Shown: piece by piece, positions 43,745 to 52,297 of the stretch
Layout of the letters: every line of letters starts with the position of its first letter
Position numbering within the stretch: position 1 is the first letter of the stretch
Assembly: GCF_051251085.1 (NCBI RefSeq)
Contig: NZ_JBPCZH010000004.1
Coordinates: 1 to 64,000, forward strand
Length of the DNA stretch: 64,000 bases
DNA from: Cernens ardua
Lineage (GTDB): Bacteria > Pseudomonadota > Gammaproteobacteria > Pseudomonadales > Halomonadaceae
Direction: 5' to 3'
The notes under the pieces: generated by a model
Told to the model about the DNA's origin: nothing
Database searches by the model: none
What the model saw: the letters and a program-made list of their open reading frames with translations, nothing else
Made by a program: the position numbers and the translations under genes

Positions 43745-44620
43745 ATGATCTACTCACCGGATTCTTTAGAGGCTTTTGTGGCCGCCGCTCAACAGGGCTC
43801 ATTCTCGGCCGCCGCACGGCAGCTCAGAAAGACCCAATCCACGATTAGTACGGCTATCGCCAATCTGGAAATTGATCTGGGCAATACGTTGTTCGATAGA
43901 AGTGGGCGTTACCCTTCTCTTACGCCATTTGGTAAGGAGATACTGGGTTACGCTCAAGAAATACTGGATGCGCAGGAACGTCTGGCACGTGCAAGTATGC
44001 GCCTGTCGTCACCCGCTGAAATACGTCTTACGCTCGCCTCTTCCGATGTTTTCCAGCCAGATCCCAAACGGCGTTTACTGCACAACTTTGCTGCTAGATT
44101 CCCGGATATTTCTCTCGAGTGGCTGGATGCAGAGGGTCAAGCTGTCATTGATTACATCAAGGACGGGCGGGCGCAATTGGGGCTTCTTTCCAGAAATGAT
44201 CATTATCCTGATGATATTCAGGTGGAATCCCTGGGGCACTATAGCGAGCTCAGCATCTATGTTGCCAAAGAGCACCCTCTGGCACAAAAGGACCAGGATG
44301 GGAGCGCGCGATTGGCACGCTACCGCAAGCTGCAGGTCAGTACTCAGCTTAATGGAGAAGTACGAGGACCTCTTTGGTCGGCATCCGATTATCTGATGGT
44401 GCTCGAAATGGCTGAAGATGGGCTGGGCTGGGCAGAGCTACCGAAAATTCTGGTTGAGCGCTATGGTCGCCGCCGGCTTGTAGAGCTGCAGGTACCTGGG
44501 TGGCCACGCCGTGTAAACAGTGATGCAGTTTGGCTAAGGGGAAATCAGTTGGGGCCCGCTGCCTTATGGTGGTTAAAGGCCTTTCAGTATCCACAGTTGA
44601 AAGACCCCGAATGGCATTAA
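43745..44620 (+). CDS. LysR-family regulator divergent from mdtJI
   Basis: 291 residues. The N-terminal winged helix (LEAFVAAAQQGSFSAAARQLRKTQSTISTAIANLE, ~8-42) is followed by the effector domain from ~90 (IRLTLASSDVF). Its divergent placement suggests it controls the SMR exporter genes, and the ATCTAT-N9-ATAGAT dyad just upstream is a candidate site. The start ATG 43745 has AGAGGG 6 nt upstream. The effector is unknown. Confidence 0.9.
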   Translation: MIYSPDSLEAFVAAAQQGSFSAAARQLRKTQSTISTAIANLEIDLGNTLFDRSGRYPSLTPFGKEILGYAQEILDAQERLARASMRLSSPAEIRLTLASSDVFQPDPKRRLLHNFAARFPDISLEWLDAEGQAVIDYIKDGRAQLGLLSRNDHYPDDIQVESLGHYSELSIYVAKEHPLAQKDQDGSARLARYRKLQVSTQLNGEVRGPLWSASDYLMVLEMAEDGLGWAELPKILVERYGRRRLVELQVPGWPRRVNSDAVWLRGNQLGPAALWWLKAFQYPQLKDPEWH

Positions 44621-44804
44621 GAGAAAGCATGTAATTACGCATATACTGCACTAACGAATACCTCGCGGCGTGGCGAGATAACCAGTAACATGGACGGGAT
44701 GAAACGCTATAGCCTCGAAAACAACTTTTTCAGCTATAGGTGAATGCTGCAGAATAATGAGCACGCCCAGCGAGGGGCGTTGGAATCGTCAGGGATAACG
44801 TTTT

Positions 44805-47276
44805 ATGGATACACCTATGCATTCGGGTAGCAATGAATTACAACAGTCCCGGAGAGCCGAAGGTAGTGCAACAAGCACAACGCCTCCAACCCGTTTGCGT
44901 TCATTTTTTCGTCTGCTTATTGCGCTTGTCCTCTTGATAGGAGGCCTCGTTCTAGCGATAGGTGGATTCCGACTGCTTCTACTGGGCGGCTCCCTCTATT
45001 ATCTGGTGGCAGGAAGCGCTTATATACTCGGTGCAATACTGCTCTTCTTCCGCCTGCGCATCAGCGCACATTGGGCAATTCTTACTTTCATTGGCACATT
45101 TGCCTGGAGCCTTTACGATTCGCCGTCCCTGTCATACTGGAATCTGGTGCCACGTTTGGGAATTCCTGCATTATTGATGTTACTAACGTTATGGTGCACT
45201 GCTTATTTACCTAAAGTAGGCAAGGTATGGCGTAGCATTCAGCTAGGGGTCAGCTTACTGACCTTTATTGCCCTGGGAGCTACCTTCGGCGCCTCTTTCT
45301 ATCCTCATGAGCAGTTTCGTGCCCCCGGGAAGATTCCGGACCTATCGCTCCTCCCGGACCAAAGCCCCAACTGGACGAGCTATGGCCGAGATGCCGATGG
45401 GACGCGCTTTTCACCTTCAACCCAAATTACGCCGAAAAACATTCAACACTTGAAAGTCGCGTGGGTGTATCACACCGGCCGTTCGTTAGCAGAAAACCAT
45501 ACGGGAACGGATGAAAATACCCCCTTACAGGTGGGTGATACTCTCTATGCTTGTACGCCTGAGCATAGTGTTACAGCCATCAGGGGAGATACAGGCGTGC
45601 CCTTATGGCGTTATGACCCACATTCAGCAATTTCACCTCAGGACAGGTGCCGTAGTGTCGCCTATTACGATATAGCGCAGGATCAAAGCCTGAGTCCCGA
45701 ACAGAAAGCTGCCTATTCTTTAAAGCAATGCCGGCGTCGTATTCTGGTCACCACCGCTGATGGGCATCTGATCGCGTTGGATGCGGCTTCTGGCAAGCCA
45801 TGCAGTCACTTTGGGCAAAATGGGATCGTGTCTCTTCAGGATACATCACAAGAGGCAAATCCCGGTGAGAATTCACCACACCAGGAAGCGCTCTACTCCC
45901 CTAGTGCCTCCCCCGTTGTGGCAGGTCATCTGGTCATTTTGGGCGGCTGGAAATATTCGCAAGGCAGCAGGATGCCGACAGGGAGTGTACGTGCCTATGA
46001 TGCGATCACCGGTCAACAAGCCTGGGCCTGGAATATAGGCGACAACTCATCTTCGCGTACAAACACGCGTACACCCATCCCTGTTAGCAAAGCGCCCGAA
46101 TTGAAATACACACTGGCGACGCCAAGTGTATGGGCTACGCCAACCTACGATAGTACTGAACATCTGATCTTTGTGCCCACAGGGAGCACCCCCCATGGCT
46201 ATGTGGGCAATGCCTCATCGGATACCCATGATCAATACAGTACTGCTATCGTGGCGCTGGATGCGAATACCGGGCAGGTTCGTTGGAAATATCAAACCGT
46301 TCACCATGATTTATGGGGATATGACTTACCTTCCCAACCCGTGTTGGCGTACGTGAACAACGATGAGGGCCAATCCGTACAAGCGCTTATCCAAACCACT
46401 CGGACGGGCAATATCTTTGTATTGGACCCCGTCACGGGTCAGCCCATTACCGAGGTAGATGAACAACAAGCGCCCAATGCTCCTCATGCCAACGGGGTTG
46501 CCCTTGCCTCCACACAACCCTATTCGACAGGGATGCCCAGGATTGGTGCAACAACACTTAGTGAAAACAGTATGTGGGGGCTAACTCCATTTGATCAGAT
46601 GGCATGCCGTATTCAATATAAACAATCCAGTTATCAAGGGGATTTCACGCCCCCTATGGCATCACGTCCTTACATTGAATATCCGGGCATTTATGGTGGC
46701 ATGAATTGGGGGGGGATATCGATTGATCCCACACACCGGCTGATGTTTGTTAATGATATTCGTGAGGCCACGCAATTACAGTTGGTGCAGCATAAAAGTA
46801 AAGATCAGGAAGATGGCGGCATTGAACGAGTATTCGCAAGATACCTTCAATCACCGTTGGGTGTACCCTGTATTGCACCCCCTTTCGGAACATTGAGTGC
46901 CATCAACCTGAATACCCACAAATTAGTGTGGCAGACTCCCATGGGGTCCGTTCAGGATAGTGGCCTTCTGGGCATAAAAACCCATTTGAATATTCCTGTG
47001 GGAATGCCTACAAGCGGCGGCCCAACCGCAACGGCAGGAGGGCTCGTGTTCTTTGCTGGTTCCAGAGACTATTATCTAAGAGCCATTGATGAAAAAAGTG
47101 GCCGGGTCATATGGAAAACACGCCTGCCAGAAGGCGCAACGGCCGCACCACTAGTGTATACATCGCCGACGACCGGTAAGGAATATGTGGTGATTTCAGC
47201 CGGGGGTGCACCTCGTTCGGCCCAGAGTGGGGATGCCATCATTGCCTATGCGTTACCGGATCGTTCAGCCCATTAA
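44805..47276 (+). CDS. Membrane-bound PQQ-dependent dehydrogenase, glucose/quinate/shikimate type
   Basis: 823 residues. Five N-terminal helices (residues ~33-160) carry the ubiquinone-reducing anchor. The periplasmic eight-bladed propeller starts near 185 (NWTSYGRDADGTRFSPSTQITP) and shows WVYHTG, HHDLWGYDLPSQPVL, WGGISIDP and C-terminal YVVISAGG..AYALP. Overall it resembles Escherichia coli Gcd. At the position of Gcd Lys493 (PAKTGNIFVLD) the sequence reads TTRTGNIFVLD, so the PQQ-contacting Lys is Arg, and glucose cannot be assumed as substrate. It requires PQQ, and no pqq genes are in the window. There is a ~30-residue polar N-terminal extension. Confidence 0.88.
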   Translation: MDTPMHSGSNELQQSRRAEGSATSTTPPTRLRSFFRLLIALVLLIGGLVLAIGGFRLLLLGGSLYYLVAGSAYILGAILLFFRLRISAHWAILTFIGTFAWSLYDSPSLSYWNLVPRLGIPALLMLLTLWCTAYLPKVGKVWRSIQLGVSLLTFIALGATFGASFYPHEQFRAPGKIPDLSLLPDQSPNWTSYGRDADGTRFSPSTQITPKNIQHLKVAWVYHTGRSLAENHTGTDENTPLQVGDTLYACTPEHSVTAIRGDTGVPLWRYDPHSAISPQDRCRSVAYYDIAQDQSLSPEQKAAYSLKQCRRRILVTTADGHLIALDAASGKPCSHFGQNGIVSLQDTSQEANPGENSPHQEALYSPSASPVVAGHLVILGGWKYSQGSRMPTGSVRAYDAITGQQAWAWNIGDNSSSRTNTRTPIPVSKAPELKYTLATPSVWATPTYDSTEHLIFVPTGSTPHGYVGNASSDTHDQYSTAIVALDANTGQVRWKYQTVHHDLWGYDLPSQPVLAYVNNDEGQSVQALIQTTRTGNIFVLDPVTGQPITEVDEQQAPNAPHANGVALASTQPYSTGMPRIGATTLSENSMWGLTPFDQMACRIQYKQSSYQGDFTPPMASRPYIEYPGIYGGMNWGGISIDPTHRLMFVNDIREATQLQLVQHKSKDQEDGGIERVFARYLQSPLGVPCIAPPFGTLSAINLNTHKLVWQTPMGSVQDSGLLGIKTHLNIPVGMPTSGGPTATAGGLVFFAGSRDYYLRAIDEKSGRVIWKTRLPEGATAAPLVYTSPTTGKEYVVISAGGAPRSAQSGDAIIAYALPDRSAH

Positions 47277-47365
47277 CCTTTCTAAATGAAGACAGTGGGA
47301 GAGCCTGTTGAAACCGATGAAAGCTTCCGGTGTATCTCCCGCATGACCGTCAGGATGTTCACATA

Positions 47366-48142
47366 ATGGCGCATACTCTACTCGAACGCATCCTTATTAC
47401 CAATGACGATGGCTTGGATGCACCCGGACTCGAAATATTGAAAAGGGCTGCCGAATCCCTGGCGGAAGAAGTATGGGTAGTAGCCCCAGCTACGGATCAA
47501 AGCGGTGTCGCGACCAGTATCAGCTTGCAGTCGCCATTACGAATTGATCATAAAGGGGAACGCTGTTACGCCGTCTCCGGAACACCAACCGATTGTGTTG
47601 CCGTGGCCGTACGCCACCTGATGAAAGAAACGCCGCCCGATCTGGTGCTTTCGGGCATTAACCGAGGAGCTAACGTAGGGGCAGAAACCTCTTACTCCGG
47701 TACCATCGGGGGGGCTTTGGCTGCGTTAGTCCTCAAAATGCCTGCGATGGCGCTCAGCCAGGCATTCACGGATAACCAGGCTGTGCCCTGGGAAACCGCA
47801 CAGACATTCGCTGCCGATACCATCGCACAGCTTTACCGGCAAGGTTGGCCAGCAGACGTTGTTTTGAATGTGAACTTTCCCGATGTATCTGTACCCCACG
47901 TGAAGCCTTTGTCAGTGACCCGGCAAGGGGCAGGTGCATTGGAGGATATCAACGTGATTGAGCGTGTCGATGCCCGTAACCGCCCGTATTTCTGGCTAAA
48001 AATCCAACGTACTGCCCGGGAAAATGATACATCAAGTGAAACCCATCAACTCGAACAGGGTCATATTACTGTTTCACCCATCGGTTTTGACCGGACCAAT
48101 GCAGAGGCATGGGCTTCACTAAGGACATCATTGGAAGGGTGA
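47366..48142 (+). CDS. surE: 5'/3'-nucleotidase SurE
   Basis: 258 residues. Metal-dependent phosphatase acting on nucleoside monophosphates and short polyphosphates. Metal ligands are in ILITNDDGLDAPG (Asp-Asp, residues ~9-13); the family motifs SGTPTDCV and LVLSGINRGANVG follow, then YSGTIGGA. ATG 47366 has AGGA 10 nt upstream; an in-frame ATG at 47330 would add 12 residues. In many relatives surE is followed by pcm, nlpD and rpoS; here that order is broken and a DsbA-like gene follows. Confidence 0.94.
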   Translation: MAHTLLERILITNDDGLDAPGLEILKRAAESLAEEVWVVAPATDQSGVATSISLQSPLRIDHKGERCYAVSGTPTDCVAVAVRHLMKETPPDLVLSGINRGANVGAETSYSGTIGGALAALVLKMPAMALSQAFTDNQAVPWETAQTFAADTIAQLYRQGWPADVVLNVNFPDVSVPHVKPLSVTRQGAGALEDINVIERVDARNRPYFWLKIQRTARENDTSSETHQLEQGHITVSPIGFDRTNAEAWASLRTSLEG

Positions 48143-48306
48143 TGGCCCTCGTAATAGCGCCGCGGGGTATCCACATTACGGCCATATTTCGTTACCCTAA
48201 AGGGATTAAACTATAGAATGCCGATATCCTGACCGTTTTGAGTACAAATGTGTTATCGCTATTCATTGAATCACTCACTCATTTTTATAACCTGACAAGA
48301 GTAATC

Positions 48307-49101
48307 ATGTTGACTACTTCGCTTCGTAAAACTCTCGCCATTGCGGGTTTGAGCACTCTGGCAGCGCTGCCTCTACACTCTTTTGCAAGCAGCTTCACGC
48401 CTGACCAACAGCAGGAAATCGGTCAGATTGCTTCAACATATATCACCAAACATCCTGAAGTGCTTCAGCAGGCCAGTCAAAATCTTCAACAGCAGCAACA
48501 GGAACAGCAGATGCAAAATCTGCAGCAACAGACGCTGGCACATGTTGACGAGCTGATTCATGACAAGGCAACGCCTACCGTTGGCCCCGCCAATGCCAAA
48601 GTCTCTGTTGTTGAGTTCTTTGACTATCAGTGCATGTACTGTTCACACACAGCCCCCCAGATCGAAGCCGTTATGAAGGCACATCCTGAAGTACGTTACG
48701 TCTTCAAGGAGTTCCCGATCTTTGGCAACCAGTGGGAGGCCTCGACTCAAGCCGCAGAAACCGGTTTGACAGTCTTCAAGGATAAAGGGGCCAAGGCTTA
48801 TCTCCGTTACCACAACGGTATTTATGCCACTGGCAAGGACGAAGGCAAATTGCAGGACAGTGATATCCAGCGTGTTGCCGAGCGCGTGGGCGTAACGCGC
48901 CATGACGTGGACGCGAATCGCTCCGCAGCCGATGCATGGATTAACGACACCATGACGCTTGCACAGAATCTCGGCATTATGGGAACACCCACACTGATGG
49001 TCATGCCAACGCATGGGGCTAACGCCAGTAACACCACGGTTATTCCCGGTGCGACCAGTAGTCAGACATTGAGTGCAGCCATTGCCAAAGCGGCCAAGTA
49101 A
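48307..49101 (+). CDS. Periplasmic DsbA/ScsC-like thiol:disulfide oxidoreductase
   Basis: 264 residues. A signal peptide ends near HSFASS. Residues ~28-75 form a Gln-rich helical region (ITKHPEVLQQASQNLQQQQQ), like the oligomerisation arm of ScsC. The thioredoxin-fold domain has the CxxC site CMYC in VEFFDYQCMYCSHTAP and the cis-Pro loop GTPTLMVMP. It could act as a disulfide oxidase or isomerase. ATG 48307 begins the signal peptide; an upstream in-frame TTG at 48238 is rejected. A terminator follows. Confidence 0.88.
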   Translation: MLTTSLRKTLAIAGLSTLAALPLHSFASSFTPDQQQEIGQIASTYITKHPEVLQQASQNLQQQQQEQQMQNLQQQTLAHVDELIHDKATPTVGPANAKVSVVEFFDYQCMYCSHTAPQIEAVMKAHPEVRYVFKEFPIFGNQWEASTQAAETGLTVFKDKGAKAYLRYHNGIYATGKDEGKLQDSDIQRVAERVGVTRHDVDANRSAADAWINDTMTLAQNLGIMGTPTLMVMPTHGANASNTTVIPGATSSQTLSAAIAKAAK

Positions 49102-49129
49102 CTGCTTGTATCGATAAAGGCATGTCGAC

Positions 49130-49160
49130 AAAAGGGGGAAGCCATTGGCTTCCCCCTTTT
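49130..49160 (+). terminator. Terminator of the DsbA-like gene
   Basis: AAAAGGGGGAAGCCA at 49130-49144 pairs with TGGCTTCCCCCTTTT at 49146-49160 (about 13 bp with a small loop), ending in a T run. Confidence 0.85.
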
Positions 49161-49230
49161 GGTATGCATATCTCGCAAAGAGTCACTCTGTCCTGAGTTA
49201 TAGCCACATAGAAAGCCAATTCCAGCAATA

Positions 49231-49249
49231 AATAAGAATGATTATTATT
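49231..49249 (+). promoter_or_regulatory. Fur-box-like site upstream of the siderophore-interacting protein
   Basis: AATAAGAATGATTATTATT matches 13 of 19 positions of the GATAATGATAATCATTATC consensus. It lies 69 nt before the start codon of an iron-related gene, so iron repression by Fur is plausible. Confidence 0.55.
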
Positions 49250-49317
49250 TTGAATTCTGGTAGGGTATCAGCCTCCTTCATTCCATACTATCCATTGCTG
49301 TCCGCAGGAGCCGTAAC

Positions 49318-50232
49318 ATGGCTGGCACTCGCCCATATCGACTATTCGATGTCGTGCTTACCAAAAGAGAGCAAGTTTCCCCCTCATTGGTTCGACTCAC
49401 TTTTAGCGGAGATGAGCTTGATCAGGCAACAAGCCTGGCAGCAGATCAATTCATCAAGCTGTTTTTCCCGCTTGAAGGACGTGCTGCCCCTAAAATTGCG
49501 GAAATCTTCGGCAACGATGAAGATTGGTATGCAACGTATCGCAAGTGTCCGAAAGATCAGCGTCCAGCCATGCGGACCTATACTATTCGTGAACTGCGCA
49601 GGGAGCAAAAAGAGCTGGATGTCGAGTTTGTTCTGCATGGGTTAAATGGACCGGCATCGCGTTGGGCAACAACGGCCGAGATAGGCGATGGGCTCTCTCT
49701 GTGTGCGCCCAATAGTGCCTATATGGGTGAGATCAGAGGATTCGAATGGAAACCACCCGTCACGCCCGAAGACATTATTCTTATTGCGGATGAAACCGCG
49801 CTCCCGGCAGCCGTGGGCATTATGGAAGAGCTCGATAAAAATTCTGCCAGGCCACGGGTTCGTGCGCTATTGGAGACTCCGCTCAAAGCCGATATTCGCG
49901 CATTACCGAAGTGGATAGATGCCATGTGGCTACCCCGCGAAGGAACCGATGCCAAACATGGTGAACGCCTGAAACAAACACTCGCGTCTTTGCCTTTGCC
50001 GCCACAGGTTTGCAATATCGAAGAGATGATGGGGGATCAGGATATCGATCTCGACAAACAGATTCTCTGGGAACCCGGCAATCCAACAAAACAGGATCAC
50101 TTCTACGTCTGGTTGGCCTCCGAATCTCGGGCATGTCTGGATATGCGTCGTTACCTGATCAATGAGCGCTGTGTACCCAAGCGTGTGATCAGTTCGATGG
50201 GCTACTGGCGTGAAGGCAAGAGTGTATCCTGA
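49318..50232 (+). CDS. Siderophore-interacting protein (FAD-dependent ferric reductase)
   Basis: 304 residues of the ViuB/SIP family, which releases iron from ferric siderophores in the cytoplasm. The FAD site motif appears as MRTYTIRELR (~83), followed by FVLHG..GPASRWA, and the C-terminal NAD-binding-like domain has ILIADETALPAAVGIMEEL and VWLASESRACLDMRRYLI, ending YWREGKS. The start ATG 49318 has AGGAG 10 nt upstream. The Fur-box-like site upstream supports iron control. No siderophore receptor or transport genes are next to it. Confidence 0.92.
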   Translation: MAGTRPYRLFDVVLTKREQVSPSLVRLTFSGDELDQATSLAADQFIKLFFPLEGRAAPKIAEIFGNDEDWYATYRKCPKDQRPAMRTYTIRELRREQKELDVEFVLHGLNGPASRWATTAEIGDGLSLCAPNSAYMGEIRGFEWKPPVTPEDIILIADETALPAAVGIMEELDKNSARPRVRALLETPLKADIRALPKWIDAMWLPREGTDAKHGERLKQTLASLPLPPQVCNIEEMMGDQDIDLDKQILWEPGNPTKQDHFYVWLASESRACLDMRRYLINERCVPKRVISSMGYWREGKSVS

Positions 50233-50500
50233 TATACGGTAGAACTCTCTCCGTGCCCATAAACTGTCCTGTTCTCTAAAAGAACCCGACACGTTTTTAT
50301 TAGTTGAGTTATTATGTCTGCTTCATTGCAGGCATAAGCAATATCGACTTTATCGTCTCTGTCTGCCTTGTCTTAAAAATAATAACGTCCAACACTTCAC
50401 TGTCATTTCAATCAGTTAATCATTTCAGTGCGTTCACGTACGCATGTCATGAAGACATCGACAATAAGCGATTGAGACAGAAACAACAGTAGAGGCCCTC

Positions 50501-52297
50501 ATGTCGCTGTGGCAGCTTTTGCGAGAATTCCTGAACCGTCATCGAGTCACGTATGGGTTGGCGATTGTCTCACTTTTTAGTGTGAGTTTACTGAACATGG
50601 TGGTGCCATGGTGGATAGGCCGTACGGTAGACGCGGTTTCCCGGCATCAGATCACGGCTCATCAGCTATTGATGAGCGCACTCCTTATTGCGTTGGTAGG
50701 ACTCATTATTTATGGCCTTCGCTATACCTGGCGGCGTTTACTGTTTGGTACCGCTTACCGGCTGGGTGTCGAATTACGCTCTCGTTTTTACGCTAAATTG
50801 TTGCGTCTGAGCCCTGATTTTTATCAGGATCATCTGAGTGGAGACCTATTGGCGCGCGCGACTCAAGACATTGATGCGGTGGAAAATGCGGCCAGTGAAG
50901 GGGTGCTCACCAGTATCGATGGTACGTTAACGCTGATCCTTGTTCTTATCATGATGTTCTTTGTGGTGGATGTACCTCTCACCATCATTGCAGTACTGCC
51001 TTTCCCATTTCTGGCCTGGTATTTTCACCGAGTCGCCAAACGGGTCCAGAAAAATTTCACGACTGCACTTAACCGTTTTTCGCGTTTGAGTGAACGCAGT
51101 CAGGAAGCCATTGCCGGTATTCGTACCCTTAAAACGCATGCGCTGGTGGATGCTGAAGTTAAAGATTTTCATACGCATACCCGTGCCACTGCGGAGGCTA
51201 ACTTTCAGGTTTCCCGCATGGAGGCTCGTTTTGGGCCTGCAGTCTTCCTTGCTTTGGGGCTTGCCATGCTGCTGACACTAGGGATCGGTTCCATTCGTTA
51301 TGAATCCGGTGCCATTACCATAGGCGGGTTGACCAGTTTCACGTTGTATCTGGTCGAACTGATCTGGCCCATGTTTGCAATAGGCTGGTGCCTGAACCTT
51401 CTACAGCGAGGTGAGGCAGGCGCAAGGCGGTTGGGAGAGGTATTCAATGCCCATGAAGCCATAGAAGATAATGGAACACTGGCCGCACCCCATACCACCG
51501 ATATTCACTTCAGTATCGAACGCTTTCGCTACCCCAATACTGAACGTGATGTACTCCATAATATCGATTTGAGCTTACTCAGCGGCAAAACGCTGGGTAT
51601 TGTCGGTGCCACAGGAAGCGGCAAAAGTACGCTGATCAAGCTGTTATTGCGCCAATATCCGCTGAAGCATGGCGACATTACACTGGATAACCATTCCATC
51701 AATGACTATCCACTGGAAACACTTCGCCACTGTTTTGCCTATGTACCTCAGGATGCTTTCCTGTTCTCTGCGACGCTGGCAGATAATCTACGTATTGGTG
51801 ACCCCGATGCTGACAATGCCACCTTGGATAAAACATTGGATGAAGCCGCATTTAGCCATGACATTCAGGCCCTTCCCGATGGGTTGGAAAGCATGATTGG
51901 TGAACGCGGTGTTACGCTCTCTGGTGGGCAACGTCAGCGTGTTGCACTGGCACGTGCGCTACTTCGAAAAGCACCGGTTCTACTTCTTGATGACACCTTG
52001 TCAGCCGTTGACTACACCACGGAAAAACGTTTGCTAAAAACCCTGAACAGGGAACGTGGCTCACGTTCGATGCTGATTATCAGCCACCGACTTTCAGCGA
52101 TTGCTGCAGCGGATGAAATTGTTGTTCTCGAAAAAGGTCGCATTGAGGAACGGGGTACCCATGCTGAGTTGCTTGCAGCCGGCGGACACTATGCCGAACT
52201 CTGGTCACAGCAATCTTCCCGACAACCGGTTGATTCTCCAGAGGAGAAAACATCGCCTCTTGTTAAGCCAACATCATCGGAGATGAAATATGACTGA
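50501..52297 (+). CDS. mdlA: ABC exporter subunit MdlA-like
   Basis: 598 residues: a six-helix membrane domain (residues ~15-300) fused to an ABC ATPase. It resembles Escherichia coli MdlA, for example LRYTWRRLLFGTAYRLGVELR, SGDLLARATQDIDAV and ASEGVLT. Walker A GATGSGKSTL (~370), signature LSGGQRQRVALARAL (~470), Walker B VLLLDDTLSAVD; the usual catalytic Glu after Walker B is Asp here. It overlaps mdlB by 8 nt and so forms a heterodimeric exporter with it. Start ATG 50501 has AGAGG 5 nt upstream. Confidence 0.92.
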   Translation: MSLWQLLREFLNRHRVTYGLAIVSLFSVSLLNMVVPWWIGRTVDAVSRHQITAHQLLMSALLIALVGLIIYGLRYTWRRLLFGTAYRLGVELRSRFYAKLLRLSPDFYQDHLSGDLLARATQDIDAVENAASEGVLTSIDGTLTLILVLIMMFFVVDVPLTIIAVLPFPFLAWYFHRVAKRVQKNFTTALNRFSRLSERSQEAIAGIRTLKTHALVDAEVKDFHTHTRATAEANFQVSRMEARFGPAVFLALGLAMLLTLGIGSIRYESGAITIGGLTSFTLYLVELIWPMFAIGWCLNLLQRGEAGARRLGEVFNAHEAIEDNGTLAAPHTTDIHFSIERFRYPNTERDVLHNIDLSLLSGKTLGIVGATGSGKSTLIKLLLRQYPLKHGDITLDNHSINDYPLETLRHCFAYVPQDAFLFSATLADNLRIGDPDADNATLDKTLDEAAFSHDIQALPDGLESMIGERGVTLSGGQRQRVALARALLRKAPVLLLDDTLSAVDYTTEKRLLKTLNRERGSRSMLIISHRLSAIAAADEIVVLEKGRIEERGTHAELLAAGGHYAELWSQQSSRQPVDSPEEKTSPLVKPTSSEMKYD

